Positions 9,356-18,281 are shown, counted from the first letter of the stretch. The stretch: 64,000 nt of DNA from Tateyamaria omphalii (GCF_014651375.1 NZ_BMWT01000001.1:496001-560000), one strand, 5' to 3'. Numbers and translations are program-made. Notes: generated by a model not told the origin, from the sequence alone.

Positions 9356-10407
9356 GCAGCCCAATCTACGCTTTGCATCTCGCGCAGGCGCGACGCCGTC
9401 CGTTCAAATTCAAACGTACCTTCGCCTTCCAGATACAACATCTCGGGCGTGTCCGCGGCCGAGCAAATCAACCGCACGCGCGCCTCGTATAGTGCGTCGA
9501 TCAGGGTGACGAACCGCTTGGCTTCGTTGAAATTGCTGCGCCCCAGGCAAGGGATGTCATCTATCATCAGCGCTTTGCAAGCTTCGGCGATGGCAAGGTA
9601 ATCGGCGGGACCCAGTGGTTTTGAACACAGGTCGAAAAAGCTGCTGCGCCCGATCCCGTTGCGGAACAGCGGTACGGTCACAGTGCGCCCGTTGACCGTC
9701 AAATCAAGCGGGTCAGCCGCGCCGCCGGACAGGTCAGCCCAGATGTCATCCATCTCTGCCCGTGCCGTGGCACCTAAGGGCGTGAAGTAAACCGGGCTGC
9801 CAGACAGCCGGTCCTGGCGGTAGTCGGTGGGCGAGGCGAGTTCCCAGACAAGCATCTTGTCCTTGAGCAGGTCGATGAAGGGTACAAAAAGCTGACGGTT
9901 TAGCCCGTCTTTGTATAAATCATCGGGCACGCGATTTGATGTGGTGACCACCACAACCCCTGCCTTGAACAGCGCCTCGAACAGACGTCCGACGATCATG
10001 GCGTCGGTGATGTCCGTGATCTGCATTTCATCAAAAGCGAGAAGGCGAACCGATGCTGCAACGTCTGCGGCAACGGGGGCAATCGCATCGTCCACACCAC
10101 GTTTTCGTGCTGCGTGCATCGCGGCATGGATTTCCTGCATGAAGGCGTGGAAGTGCACGCGCCGTGCAGGCACATCGAGCCGCGCGGCAAAGAAATCCAT
10201 CAACATGGATTTTCCACGTCCCACGCCGCCCCACAGGTACAGCCCCTTGGGGGGCTCCGGTGCCTTGCGGAACAGCCCCTTCTTGACGGGTGCTGCAAGG
10301 GCGGCGCGGATGCGCTCGAACTCGGGCAGAACAGCGAGTTGTGCAGCGTCGGCCTGTAGCTCGCCTTTGTCTACAAGCGCCTGATATTCAGTCAGCAAAT
10401 CAGTCAT
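9352..10407 (-). CDS. zapE: cell division protein ZapE (AFG1-like ATPase)
   Basis: ZapE/AFG1 proteins are P-loop ATPases; the E. coli member acts at the Z ring under stress. The 351-residue product has Walker A GGVGRGKSMLMD (from residue 60), Walker B LLAFDEMQITD, the sensor segment VVTTSNRVPDDLYKDGLNR and the C-terminal family region RSNFNEAKRFVTLIDALYE. I choose ATG 10407 (MTDLLTEYQALVDKG) because family members begin with this helix; in-frame ATGs at 10437 and 10446 would add 10-13 residues and have no better ribosome-binding site. The gene faces the 8786 gene tail to tail. Confidence 0.93.
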   Translation of the reverse strand: MTDLLTEYQALVDKGELQADAAQLAVLPEFERIRAALAAPVKKGLFRKAPEPPKGLYLWGGVGRGKSMLMDFFAARLDVPARRVHFHAFMQEIHAAMHAARKRGVDDAIAPVAADVAASVRLLAFDEMQITDITDAMIVGRLFEALFKAGVVVVTTSNRVPDDLYKDGLNRQLFVPFIDLLKDKMLVWELASPTDYRQDRLSGSPVYFTPLGATARAEMDDIWADLSGGAADPLDLTVNGRTVTVPLFRNGIGRSSFFDLCSKPLGPADYLAIAEACKALMIDDIPCLGRSNFNEAKRFVTLIDALYEARVRLICSAADTPEMLYLEGEGTFEFERTASRLREMQSVDWAA

Positions 10408-10542
10408 TTCCCTGTGGTAGCGCGCAGGTTCGTCCATGGGAAGCATCGTCAGTTCAGGATTGGTTAAGTGAGGCACAGAAATCCTGATTTGACCTGCGCG
10501 GTCATCTCCATACAGTCGCGTTGATTGTTTGAAGGAAACGTC

Positions 10543-11787
10543 ATGACGGCCACCCGCCAATCCATCTTCACCCCGGTTTTGATCGTGGGCTGTGTCATCA
10601 TCATGGTCAGCTTTGCTGTGCGGGCGTCCTTTGGTGTCTTCCAGATCCCGATTGCCGAAGAATTTGGTTGGCTGCGGACCGAGTTTTCGTTGGCTATCGC
10701 GATCCAGAACCTTGCATGGGGCATCGGGCAGCCGATCTTTGGCGCGATTGCCGAGAAGATCGGGGACCGCAAGGCGATCATTATGGGTGCGCTGACCTAC
10801 GCGGCAGGGATGGTTTTGTCGGCTTGGTCGACCACGCCAATTGAGCACCAGCTGTATGCCTGGCTCGTGGGCTTTGGTGTCGCGGGGACCGGCTTTGGCG
10901 TGATTCTGGCCGTCGTGGGCCGCGCATCAAGTGATGAGAACCGGTCTATGAGCCTGGCCATTGCAACGGCGGCCGGGTCTGCCGGTCAGGTGTTTGGCGC
11001 GCCTTTGGCCGAATGGATGCTGACGGTGATGACGTGGCAGAGCGTGTTCCTGATCTTTGCCGCCGCCATTGTTGCCTTGATCCTCTGCCTGCCGCTGATG
11101 CGGGCCCCCGCCATGGCGTCGAAAGCTGAACTTGAAGAGAGCATGGGAGAAATACTGGTCAAGGCGTTCAAGGATCCGTCCTATACCTTGATTTTTCTCG
11201 GGTTCTTTTCCTGCGGCTATCAGTTGGCGTTCGTCACTGCCCATTTCCCCGCCTTCGTCACCGAAGTGTGCGGGCCGATTGTGCCCGGCAGCATGCTGCA
11301 CAATCTGGGCATCACAACGACATCAGCATTGGGGGCGTGGGCCATTTCGCTGATTGGCCTCGCCAATATCGCCGGCACGTTGGCTGCGGGCTGGGCGGGC
11401 AAGCGGTTTTCAAAGAAGTACCTTTTGGCGGGTATCTACACCGCCCGCACGCTGGTGGCCGCGCTGTTCATCATCTTCCCAATGACACCGATGACCGTGA
11501 TCGTGTTTTCCATAACGATGGGTTCCCTCTGGCTGGCGACTGTGCCTCTGACCAGCGGGCTCGTCGCGCATATCTACGGGTTGCGGTACATGGGCACGCT
11601 CTATGGCATCGTGTTTTTCAGTCACCAGTTGGGGTCGTTCCTGGGGGTCTGGCTGGGCGGCCGGATGTACGACCTCTACGGTTCTTATGAACAAGTGTGG
11701 TGGATTGGTGTTGCCGTTGGGGCGTTCAGTGCGATCGTGCACCTGCCGATCCGCGAACGGCCTTTGGCGCAGACGGCTGCCACCTAA
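10543..11787 (+). CDS. MFS transporter
   Basis: A 414-residue protein with 12 predicted helices and the major-facilitator loop after helix 2 (GAIAEKIGDRKAI). The cytoplasmic N-terminus is short and a longer central loop (RAPAMASKAELEESMGEILV) separates the two halves. Overall it resembles the oxalate/formate- and monocarboxylate-type MFS subgroup, but the substrate cannot be read from sequence. ATG 10543 follows GAAGGA by six bases; an in-frame TTG at 10525 is less likely. The stop shares CTAA with the stop of the opposing hydrolase gene. Confidence 0.9.
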   Translation: MTATRQSIFTPVLIVGCVIIMVSFAVRASFGVFQIPIAEEFGWLRTEFSLAIAIQNLAWGIGQPIFGAIAEKIGDRKAIIMGALTYAAGMVLSAWSTTPIEHQLYAWLVGFGVAGTGFGVILAVVGRASSDENRSMSLAIATAAGSAGQVFGAPLAEWMLTVMTWQSVFLIFAAAIVALILCLPLMRAPAMASKAELEESMGEILVKAFKDPSYTLIFLGFFSCGYQLAFVTAHFPAFVTEVCGPIVPGSMLHNLGITTTSALGAWAISLIGLANIAGTLAAGWAGKRFSKKYLLAGIYTARTLVAALFIIFPMTPMTVIVFSITMGSLWLATVPLTSGLVAHIYGLRYMGTLYGIVFFSHQLGSFLGVWLGGRMYDLYGSYEQVWWIGVAVGAFSAIVHLPIRERPLAQTAAT

Positions 11788-12698
11788 CCGCGCGACGACC
11801 GGATTGCGTCCAATACCGCGTCGGTATGCGTGTGCGGCAATGCGTGACCTGCGCCATGTATCACAGCTTGCTTTGTCGCCGGGTTCCATGCCGCGAGTGT
11901 ATTCTTGCTGGTCAGGGGGATCACATCGTCCTGATCGCCCCAGACGGCGAGAACCGGAACGCTAGCCGCTGCGATGGCGCGGTGTTGGTCTTCACATGGA
12001 GTTCTCAGCAACCCGCGCAAGCTGGATAGGACGGCGGGAAAGTAGCCACGGCGCCCGGTTTCTTTTTCTTGCAGGTCATAGATACCCTCGACCGACGTGG
12101 GCACATGTGCTTCGGACGCGATCCCGCGGCGAACTTCCCACGGGTAGGCGGCCAGAAACAGCCAATCTCCGATAAATGGCAGGTCACGGGCAACCGCGAT
12201 CTTGCGACCTGCGAGTTCGAACATCCCTGCGGGAGCCAAGAGGATCAGTTGTTTCACCCGTTCAGGATGGCGTGCAGCGAAATGGGCCGCGATTGCACCG
12301 CCCATCGAATAGCCAAGGACCGTCAGATGATTGCCCACATTCTCATGTGCCAAGAGGTCGGTTAGCTGTTGATCAAAGAAATCGGCATCCTGCCTTCCGC
12401 CCGCGCGGTCCGAATATCCGCGACCATAGAGGTCATAGACCAGCACCCGGAACCCCATGAGCGCCAGCCCTTTGGCCATGCCGTACCAGACAAAGGATGG
12501 TGTGGTCAGGCCGTGAATGCACACGGCGACGGGGCCACGTTCAGGCCCCAGCCATTCGAAATGCGTGGTGCCTTGCGACAGCAGTGCAAACTGACCCGGG
12601 GCCTTGGCCCGCACCGCATCGGTCATGCCCGAGCGGGTGAGTTCGGTGGTGATCGGGATTGCCAGCAGGCCAAGCAGCACCAGCGTGACCCACATCAT
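11784..12698 (-). CDS. alpha/beta hydrolase, membrane-anchored
   Basis: A 304-residue protein with an N-terminal helix (MMWVTLVLLGLLAIPITTEL) that looks like an uncleaved anchor, followed by an alpha/beta-hydrolase fold: oxyanion region CIHGLTTPSFVW, nucleophile elbow GYSMGG, acid residue in VWGDQDDVIP and histidine in HGAGHALPH. These complete a Ser-Asp-His triad, so it is probably an active esterase or lipase-like enzyme; substrate unknown. The ATG at 12698 overlaps the stop of the cyclodeaminase-like gene as ATGA, preferred over the in-frame GTG at 12710. It is the last gene of a coupled five-gene run starting at fghA. Confidence 0.9.
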   Translation of the reverse strand: MMWVTLVLLGLLAIPITTELTRSGMTDAVRAKAPGQFALLSQGTTHFEWLGPERGPVAVCIHGLTTPSFVWYGMAKGLALMGFRVLVYDLYGRGYSDRAGGRQDADFFDQQLTDLLAHENVGNHLTVLGYSMGGAIAAHFAARHPERVKQLILLAPAGMFELAGRKIAVARDLPFIGDWLFLAAYPWEVRRGIASEAHVPTSVEGIYDLQEKETGRRGYFPAVLSSLRGLLRTPCEDQHRAIAAASVPVLAVWGDQDDVIPLTSKNTLAAWNPATKQAVIHGAGHALPHTHTDAVLDAIRSSRG

Positions 12699-13609
12699 TT
12701 TGCCGTCCACCGATTCAGGATGTAGCGGCTGGTCATCAGGTCCAAATGCGCGCCGCCCCCGTTCTTGAATAGGGTGATATCATCGGGCGCGCGTTGGAAC
12801 GCATCCAGATCATAGTAATCAGCCAATAGGTGGTCGCGGGTGATTGCGCCTGCCTCAAGAGGGATTTTCACCTCGCCTATATGGCCGATGGTGGTGTCGA
12901 AACTGTCAACAAAAACGCGGGACGTCAGGAGAGCCTTGTCATCCACTTCACGCATGTCTGGCCGATAGGCGCCGATCAGGTCGATGTGTTGTCCGGGCTG
13001 CAGCCACTCGCCACGTATCAGCGGTTCGGTCGACATGGTGGCGCTTGTGATGATGTCGGCGCTGCGGACGGCCTGTTCCAGATCATTGGCCACGGTCAGC
13101 ATTGGGCGTTCTGTTGCCATGGCCAATGCATTGGCGCGGGTACGGTTCCAGACTTGAAAATGTGCCTCCGGGAAAGCGGCCGAGTACGCATCATGCAGCG
13201 ACTGCCCCACCGTTCCTGCCCCGACGATCAGGATGTTTTTGCTGTCAGGGCGTGCCAACCTGCGCGCCGCCAGCAGGCTGTCGCCCGCCGTCTTCCACTT
13301 GGTCACCAGATGAAAGTCGATGATGGCCTGTAGTGTCCCGTCACCATCGGAGTACAGGTTCACACCGCCATTGATCATCGGTGCGCCGCGACCGGGATTG
13401 CCCGGAAACACGGTGGCGGTTTTGACTGCCATGCCCATCCCGTCGATCCAAGCTGCCCGGCTCAGCAATGTGTCCGGATCGCGATAGAGGAACGTGTCGC
13501 CAATCTCGGCCTTGGGAAGCGTGTGTCCTTCGGCCAGCGCGTCGGTCAGGCCGATCCAGTCCAACAGGGCCTCGCCTTCGGCAAAGGGGATGAATGGAAC
13601 GGATGTCAC
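12695..13609 (-). CDS. ornithine cyclodeaminase / mu-crystallin family protein
   Basis: A 304-residue NAD(P)-dependent enzyme of the OCD/mu-crystallin fold. Visible are the substrate lysine in GMGMAVKTATVFPGNP, the Rossmann motif VGAGTVGQS, and the C-terminal family signature FKNGGGAHLDLMTSRYI. The family includes ornithine cyclodeaminase, alanine dehydrogenase, ketimine reductase and the iminosuccinate reductase BhcD; BhcD normally sits with bhcABC, which are absent here, so I leave the substrate open. The GTG start overlaps the HAD gene stop as GTGA, and the stop overlaps the hydrolase start as ATGA. Confidence 0.9.
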   Translation of the reverse strand: MTSVPFIPFAEGEALLDWIGLTDALAEGHTLPKAEIGDTFLYRDPDTLLSRAAWIDGMGMAVKTATVFPGNPGRGAPMINGGVNLYSDGDGTLQAIIDFHLVTKWKTAGDSLLAARRLARPDSKNILIVGAGTVGQSLHDAYSAAFPEAHFQVWNRTRANALAMATERPMLTVANDLEQAVRSADIITSATMSTEPLIRGEWLQPGQHIDLIGAYRPDMREVDDKALLTSRVFVDSFDTTIGHIGEVKIPLEAGAITRDHLLADYYDLDAFQRAPDDITLFKNGGGAHLDLMTSRYILNRWTAK

Positions 13610-14226
13610 GCCGCCTCGCTTTCGGTCAGTAGCCCCTCTGAGACAAGGCGTTTGGCCCAGCCTTCGGGCCCATTAAAATGGTGGGTTCGCCACCCGCGCG
13701 CTTGTGCGGCGTTGATGTTGTCGGCGCGATCATCCGTGAAAATCAGGCTGTCCCCGCTCAATCCGCTGGTCTGCTCCAGCATCTCGTAGATGGTCGGGTC
13801 GGGCTTGATGACCTGCATGTGGCCCGAGATGAAATCGCGGTCGAAGTCGTTCAGAAAATCGTAGCGGGTGGCGGCAAAGTCGTAGCTTCCAATCCCGAAA
13901 TTCGTCAGGGAGAAGACGGGGATGCTTTTGGTCTGTAGCGCCTTCATCAAACGGACCGAATGGTCGATGGCGGGCGATGCCATCTCGATCCAGCGGTCAT
14001 GCCACATGCGAATCTCGTCCCGCCATTCTGGGTAGTCTTCGGCTGCAGAGTAGATGGTTTCCTTGAACGGGTGGCCCATGTCCACCTTGTCGTTCATGCC
14101 GTGCAGGTCGACCTGCTCAAACATCGCGCGGCGGCGTTCTTCTCCGATCACGCTGTCATAGAAGCGCTCGGGTTGCCATTCGATCAGCACGTTGCCGATA
14201 TCAAATACGACGGCTTTGATTGTCAT
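13606..14226 (-). CDS. HAD-superfamily phosphatase
   Basis: A 206-residue haloacid-dehalogenase-like hydrolase of subfamily IA. Motif I is VVFDIGNVL (nucleophile Asp9; the DIGN form is shared with YihX-type glucose-1-phosphatases), motif II is SLTNFG, motif III is [12 protein letters not shown] and motif IV is [10 protein letters not shown] cap of helices lies between about residues 20 and 90. The substrate is probably a small phosphoester. ATG 14226 overlaps the YaiI-like gene stop as ATGA; the stop overlaps the next gene as GTGA, so expression is tied to its neighbours. Confidence 0.92.
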   Translation of the reverse strand: MTIKAVVFDIGNVLIEWQPERFYDSVIGEERRRAMFEQVDLHGMNDKVDMGHPFKETIYSAAEDYPEWRDEIRMWHDRWIEMASPAIDHSVRLMKALQTKSIPVFSLTNFGIGSYDFAATRYDFLNDFDRDFISGHMQVIKPDPTIYEMLEQTSGLSGDSLIFTDDRADNINAAQARGWRTHHFNGPEGWAKRLVSEGLLTESEAA

Positions 14227-14672
14227 CTTTTTGCTGCTCTCAATTCTCGCTCCAACGCGTCCAGAAAACGCGATCTGTCGGCCTTGGTAAAGCCCTTGCC
14301 ACCGCCCTGCCGGAACGGGTCTGCTGCGCGCAAGTCCGCCATCAGGTCCCGGGTGGCCAGCACATTGCCGATATTGGCCTGTGTCAGGGCCTCGCCATTG
14401 TGTTTCAGAACCCGTGCACCGGATTCTACGCACTTGGCGGCGAGGGGGATGTCTCCGGTGATCACCACGTCACCCGCGCCCGCCCGGTCGGCGATCCACA
14501 TGTCGGCGACATCGGGGCCTTCGGGCACGATAACAGTCTCTACCAAGGGGTTTTGCGACGGACGCAGGCCACCGTTTGAAACGATTTTCATGGGCACTTT
14601 ATGCCTTGTGGCGACCCGCTCCGCCTCGGCTTTGACGGGGCAGGCGTCTGCATCGATGTAGAGCGTTGTCAT
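14223..14672 (-). CDS. YaiI/YqxD family protein (UPF0178)
   Basis: A 149-residue cytosolic protein with the family start [11 protein letters not shown], then [30 protein letters not shown] and a C-terminal [19 protein letters not shown]. The UPF0178 family has a PIN-like fold with conserved acidic residues (Asp7, Asp9, and the DIPLA aspartate) and may be a nuclease, but no member has a settled function. It overlaps fghA by four bases upstream and the HAD gene by four bases downstream. Its link to formaldehyde detoxification through this operon is positional only. Confidence 0.93.
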   Translation of the reverse strand: MTTLYIDADACPVKAEAERVATRHKVPMKIVSNGGLRPSQNPLVETVIVPEGPDVADMWIADRAGAGDVVITGDIPLAAKCVESGARVLKHNGEALTQANIGNVLATRDLMADLRAADPFRQGGGKGFTKADRSRFLDALERELRAAKR

Positions 14673-15499
14673 GCCCAGAGGTGTTCTGCGTGGAAGGCGA
14701 CGTGATCTTCCATGAAGGTAGAGACGAAGAAGTACGAGTGGTCGTATCCCGGTTGCAGCCGGAACTGGATCTGCTGGCGTTTCGCAGCGGCGGCTTCGGC
14801 CAATGCTTCGGGTTTCAGCAGGTCCATGAACTGGTCGTTGGTGCCTGTATCGATCAGCATGGGCCCATCAAAACCGCGATCACGCATGCACATGGTTGCG
14901 TCGTGTGGCGACCACAGTTCTTCATCAGTCCCCAGATAGGCCGTCAGCTGCTTGCGTCCCCAATCGCTGGCCGTGGGGTTGGTGATGGGCGAAAAGGCGG
15001 AGACCGACCGGAACTGTCCCCGCGGGGACATCGCCATGGTCAGTGCGCCATGCCCGCCCATGGAGTGCCCGGTGATCGATTGGCGGTCCATGTCGAGGGC
15101 GAAGTTGTCGCCAAGAAGTGCGGGCAGCTCTTCCATCACGTAGTCCCACATGCGGTAGTGTGGCGCCCACGGCTTTTCGGTCGCGTTCACGTAGAAGCCC
15201 GCGCCTTTGCCCAGATCGTATCCATCATCGTCAGCTACGTCATCGCCGCGTGGGGAGGTGTCGGGAAAGCAGAGAGCAATACCGTGCTCGGCCGCCCAAG
15301 CCTGTGCGCCCGCCTTTGTCATGGCATTCTCGTGTGTGCAGGTCAGGCCCGACAGGTACCACAGCAGCGGCACAGGCCCTTCCTTGGCCTCTTCCGGCAG
15401 GAACAGGCCAAAAGTCATTTCGCATGAACAGGCGGTCGAGGCGTGGGTATAGACCCCTTGGGTGCCGCCAAAGCAGGCGTTTTCGGATTTGGTTTCCAT
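14669..15499 (-). CDS. fghA: S-formylglutathione hydrolase
   Basis: FghA hydrolyses S-formylglutathione to formate and glutathione in glutathione-dependent formaldehyde oxidation in the cytosol. The 276-residue protein has the esterase-D features: [19 protein letters not shown], nucleophile [10 protein letters not shown], aspartate in DTGTNDQFM and histidine in [14 protein letters not shown] lies upstream of ATG 15499. The usual partner, glutathione-dependent formaldehyde dehydrogenase, is not in the window. It heads the chain fghA-yaiI-HAD-OCD-hydrolase. Confidence 0.96.
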   Translation of the reverse strand: METKSENACFGGTQGVYTHASTACSCEMTFGLFLPEEAKEGPVPLLWYLSGLTCTHENAMTKAGAQAWAAEHGIALCFPDTSPRGDDVADDDGYDLGKGAGFYVNATEKPWAPHYRMWDYVMEELPALLGDNFALDMDRQSITGHSMGGHGALTMAMSPRGQFRSVSAFSPITNPTASDWGRKQLTAYLGTDEELWSPHDATMCMRDRGFDGPMLIDTGTNDQFMDLLKPEALAEAAAAKRQQIQFRLQPGYDHSYFFVSTFMEDHVAFHAEHLWA

Positions 15500-15561
15500 G
15501 GGCGTGATCCTTTCGTTGTTCTATCGCTATCCGGCGTCGGGCCGTGCGGCAAGTTTCGGGA

Positions 15562-15595
15562 GCCTCCGGCGGGAGTTTATTCGGCAAGATGAAGA
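15562..15595 (+). repeat. 34-bp intergenic element, copy 1
   Basis: This copy begins with GCCTCCGGCGG and ends with AAGATGAAGA, aligning without gaps to the four other copies in the window. It ends five bases before the stop codon of the auxin-efflux-type carrier, so on the minus strand it follows that gene directly. CTCC-GGCG-GGAG-TTT inside it could form a small hairpin. Confidence 0.5.
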
Positions 15596-15599
15596 TGGA

Positions 15600-16523
15600 T
15601 CAGCTGATCCAGGCAATAACTGCCGTTAAAGTTGCGACGCTGAGTGTGGTTGAGACAAGGATTGCTGCCGAGACGCGTTGTGGAGCAACGCCGTAGTGCT
15701 GGGCGAGCATGTAAATGTTGCCTGCGACTGGCATGGCGGCGCAGGCGATGATCATCGCTGCGCCAAAAGGTTCAACGCCGAACAGGAAGATTGCGGAAAA
15801 CGCGACAAATGCGGGGTGCAGCACCAGCTTGCAGAAGCTGAGCCAGCCCGCGATCTGGATGCGTTCCGCTGATTTCGAAGCAAGGGAGGCCCCGATGGCA
15901 AAGAGGGCGCCCGGTGTGGCGGCGCCGCCGAGGATGCTGAGAAAATCATTCATTGGATCAGGGATCGGAATCTGCAGGCCGGACCACGTCAGGCCAAGTG
16001 CCATGGCGACGATCATCGGGTTTTTGACCAGTCCGATGCCAATGGTCTTGAAGATCGCGCGAGACATGCGCCCGTCCCGTCCCACGGTGATCAGAATGAC
16101 GATCAGGCTGGAAAACACTATCAGGTCTGTGGCCAGCACTAGCATGACCGGGCCAATGGCTTGCGGGCCAAAGAGAAGCGCCAGCATTGGCAGGCCGAGA
16201 AAGCCTGCGTTTCCGATCACTGCGCACTGTGCTTCGACTGCATTGGTTTGGACGTCGAGGCCCCGCAGGAAGCCGACCAACGTCGCAATGCCGTACACGA
16301 ACGCTGTGCCCCAGAGATATGCGGCAACCAAACGTCCGTCCCACACCTGCGCCAGTTCCAGGTTGGCTGCAAAGCGGAAGATCATGGCTGATAGCGCGAA
16401 GTAGAACACGAACTTGGTCAGGTAGGCGGTTGCCTCTTCCGTGAAGAAACGCGTGCGTCCAGCCCAGTATCCAAGGCCGATCAGGGCGAAAAAGGGCAGG
16501 GTCTTCAACAGGATCGGCAGCAT
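15600..16523 (-). CDS. AEC family (auxin efflux carrier-type) transporter
   Basis: A 307-residue inner-membrane protein with about ten hydrophobic segments split in two halves (first half ending near residue 145, second beginning with IGIGLVKNPMIVAMALG). The segment KNPMIVA and the broken helix LGLPMLALLFGPQAIG are typical of the AEC family, which includes malonate and other dicarboxylate carriers in bacteria as well as plant PIN-like proteins. The substrate cannot be read from sequence. The start is 28 bases after the mbfA stop, so the two may share a transcript. Confidence 0.9.
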   Translation of the reverse strand: MLPILLKTLPFFALIGLGYWAGRTRFFTEEATAYLTKFVFYFALSAMIFRFAANLELAQVWDGRLVAAYLWGTAFVYGIATLVGFLRGLDVQTNAVEAQCAVIGNAGFLGLPMLALLFGPQAIGPVMLVLATDLIVFSSLIVILITVGRDGRMSRAIFKTIGIGLVKNPMIVAMALGLTWSGLQIPIPDPMNDFLSILGGAATPGALFAIGASLASKSAERIQIAGWLSFCKLVLHPAFVAFSAIFLFGVEPFGAAMIIACAAMPVAGNIYMLAQHYGVAPQRVSAAILVSTTLSVATLTAVIAWIS

Positions 16524-16551
16524 GGGTCAGCAATAGCGCGTGTCGTATCGG

Positions 16552-17535
16552 CTATCCACTGCCGATCAGCACACCCGCTGCAAAAACAAGGGCGCCGCCC
16601 ACAACCACCTGTAGTGTTGCGCGCCAGAACGGCGTGTCCATATACTTGTTCTGAATCCATGCGATGGCCCACAGTTCGACAAACACCACAAGGATTGCGG
16701 TGATAGTGGCCGTCCAGAAATCGGGGATCAGGTAGGGCAGCGCGTGCCCAAGACCGCCGACCGTTGTCATGATGCCGGATGCAAAGCCGCGTTTGATCGG
16801 TGAACCGCGTCCCGAAAGCTCGCCGTCATCGGATGCCGCCTCGGTAAATCCCATCGAGATGCCTGCGCCCACGGATGCGGCTAGCCCCACAAGGAATGTG
16901 GTCCAAGTGTCCTGAGTCGCAAAGGCCACTGCGAAGATTGGTGCGAGGGTCGAGACGGAGCCATCCATCAGACCGGCAAGGCCCGGCTGCACATAGGTCA
17001 GTATGAACTGGCGCCGTTCCTTGTCGTCCTCTTGCGTCCGGGTGTCGGGATCAAGATGGGCGGCCTCCAGTGTTTCAGCCTTCGCTTCGTGGCCAGCCTC
17101 GGCCGCCGCAAGGTCGCCCAGCAGTTTCCGTGTTGCCGCGTGGGATGATCGGGCAGCCGCCGCAGTGTAGAAGCGTTCAGCGTCGCGCTCCATTGCTTCG
17201 GCCTCTGAGCGGATGCGCGCAAGGCTCAGGTTTTCAACCAGCCAGACAGGTTTGCGCGCGTAGTAGCCGGACACGTGTTCGCGCCTGATCAAAGGGATTG
17301 TTTCGCCGAACCGGTCGCGGTGCAGGTCGATGAGGCGCTTGCGGTGGTCGTCTTCTTCCAGTGCCATGCCTTCGAAGATGGCGGCGCTTGCGGGGTAGTC
17401 TTTGCGAAGTCGTTCAGCATAGCCACGGTATATGCGTGCGTCATCTTCCTCGGAGGAAATGGCGAGGGCCAGTACCTCTTGTTCTGACAAGTCGCTGAAG
17501 CGTTTGCGTTGAGTGGTGAAACGCACGGGGGCCAC
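16552..17535 (-). CDS. mbfA: iron exporter MbfA (ferritin-like plus VIT1-type domains)
   Basis: MbfA exports ferrous iron across the inner membrane and protects against iron and peroxide stress in rhizobia. Residues 10-155 form a ferritin-like domain with two ExxH motifs (Glu61-Asp-Asp-His64 and Glu146-Ala-Gly-His149); residues 165-325 form the five-helix vacuolar-iron-transporter-like domain beginning QPGLAGLMDGSVSTLAPIFA with the metal-site segment GFTEAASDD. I take GTG 17535 as start (327 residues): a longer reading from ATG 17577 would translate straight through the iron control element at 17542-17558 and has no family match. Repression by Irr under iron limitation is the expected control. 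Confidence 0.93.
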   Translation of the reverse strand: MAPVRFTTQRKRFSDLSEQEVLALAISSEEDDARIYRGYAERLRKDYPASAAIFEGMALEEDDHRKRLIDLHRDRFGETIPLIRREHVSGYYARKPVWLVENLSLARIRSEAEAMERDAERFYTAAAARSSHAATRKLLGDLAAAEAGHEAKAETLEAAHLDPDTRTQEDDKERRQFILTYVQPGLAGLMDGSVSTLAPIFAVAFATQDTWTTFLVGLAASVGAGISMGFTEAASDDGELSGRGSPIKRGFASGIMTTVGGLGHALPYLIPDFWTATITAILVVFVELWAIAWIQNKYMDTPFWRATLQVVVGGALVFAAGVLIGSG

Positions 17536-17541
17536 CTGATT

Positions 17542-17558
17542 TTTAGAATCATTCCAAA
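17542..17558 (-). promoter_or_regulatory. iron control element (Irr box) of mbfA
   Basis: On the minus strand the site reads TTTGGAATGATTCTAAA, differing from the rhizobial ICE palindrome TTTAGAA-N3-TTCTAAA at a single position. It lies seven bases upstream of the GTG start of mbfA, a gene known to be Irr-controlled in other alphaproteobacteria. Confidence 0.72.
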
Positions 17559-17611
17559 GAATGAATGCATAAACCATGAGTGATGCAATCCCGCCTGTCG
17601 CTTTTTTATAG

Positions 17612-17630
17612 AAACTGAACGGAACAGTTT
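17612..17630. promoter_or_regulatory. operator-like inverted repeat before the tetR gene
   Basis: AAACTG (17612-17617) and CAGTTT (17625-17630) flank seven bases. The repeat abuts a -10-like TATATT (17630-17635) and ends 33 bases before the tetR ATG, the usual place for TetR autorepression. It could also influence mbfA on the other strand. Confidence 0.5.
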
Positions 17631-17663
17631 ATATTGTGCGGTGGCTTTCATGTAGGAATCTTG

Positions 17664-18281
17664 ATGAACGACGCATCCCCCATTGTCCGCAAGGGCCGGA
17701 AGTTCGACCAAGTGCTTGACGGTGCGCGCGATGTTTTCATGGTGGATGGGTTCGAAGGTGCCAGTGTGGACGATATCGCGCGTGCGGCCGGTGTCAGCAA
17801 GGCGACCTTGTATAGCTATTTTCCGGACAAGCGGCTGCTGTTCATGGAAGTGGCCAACATGGAATGCGCACGACAAAGCCAGTCCGCTATTGATTGCATC
17901 GACATGACTGCGGCCCCCCGAGACGTGCTGTGCCAGGCTGGCAAGCATTTTTTGCGGTTCATCACGTCGAAGTTCGGGCAGCAGGTTTTCCGTATATGCG
18001 TTGCAGAGTCGGATCGTTTTCCCGAGATCGGGCGCGCGTTTTACAAGTCCGGCCCGGAGCGTATGCGATCCGAAATGGGTGAGTACTTCCGTACTGCTGT
18101 GGAGCGTGGAGACCTTGATATCGAAGATTTTACGTTGGCTGCTGATCAATTCGGTGAATTGTGCAAGGCCGATATCTGGCCGCGGCTGATGTTTGGGGTG
18201 ATCGATTCCGTGTCGGACGCTGACATTGATCGTGTTGTGGACAACGCGGTAGAAACCTTTCTGGCCCGTTACGGCACCTGA
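17664..18281 (+). CDS. TetR family transcriptional regulator
   Basis: A 205-residue regulator with an N-terminal helix-turn-helix (residues about 15-58, GASVDDIARAAGVSKATLYSYFPDKRLLF is the canonical TetR recognition region) and a ligand-binding helical C-terminal half resembling TetR_C-type domains found in AefR/AcrR-like proteins. ATG 17664 follows TAGGA by seven bases; an upstream in-frame start at 17634 is unlikely. An inverted repeat just upstream is a plausible operator. The divergent mbfA and downstream imuB have their own evident controls, so its target may be itself or a distant gene. Confidence 0.92.
   Translation: MNDASPIVRKGRKFDQVLDGARDVFMVDGFEGASVDDIARAAGVSKATLYSYFPDKRLLFMEVANMECARQSQSAIDCIDMTAAPRDVLCQAGKHFLRFITSKFGQQVFRICVAESDRFPEIGRAFYKSGPERMRSEMGEYFRTAVERGDLDIEDFTLAADQFGELCKADIWPRLMFGVIDSVSDADIDRVVDNAVETFLARYGT

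Noticed and set aside
12695-13609. Assignment as BhcD iminosuccinate reductase
   Set aside because: The fold fits but the bhcABC genes of the beta-hydroxyaspartate cycle are absent, so only the family name is given.
15597-15610. Perfect 14-bp palindrome GGATCAGCTGATCC at the end of the AEC gene
   Set aside because: It lies over the stop codon with no promoter context; probably a chance codon arrangement.
17536-17577. Earlier ATG start for mbfA at 17577
   Set aside because: Translation would pass through the Irr box, and family members begin near the chosen GTG.
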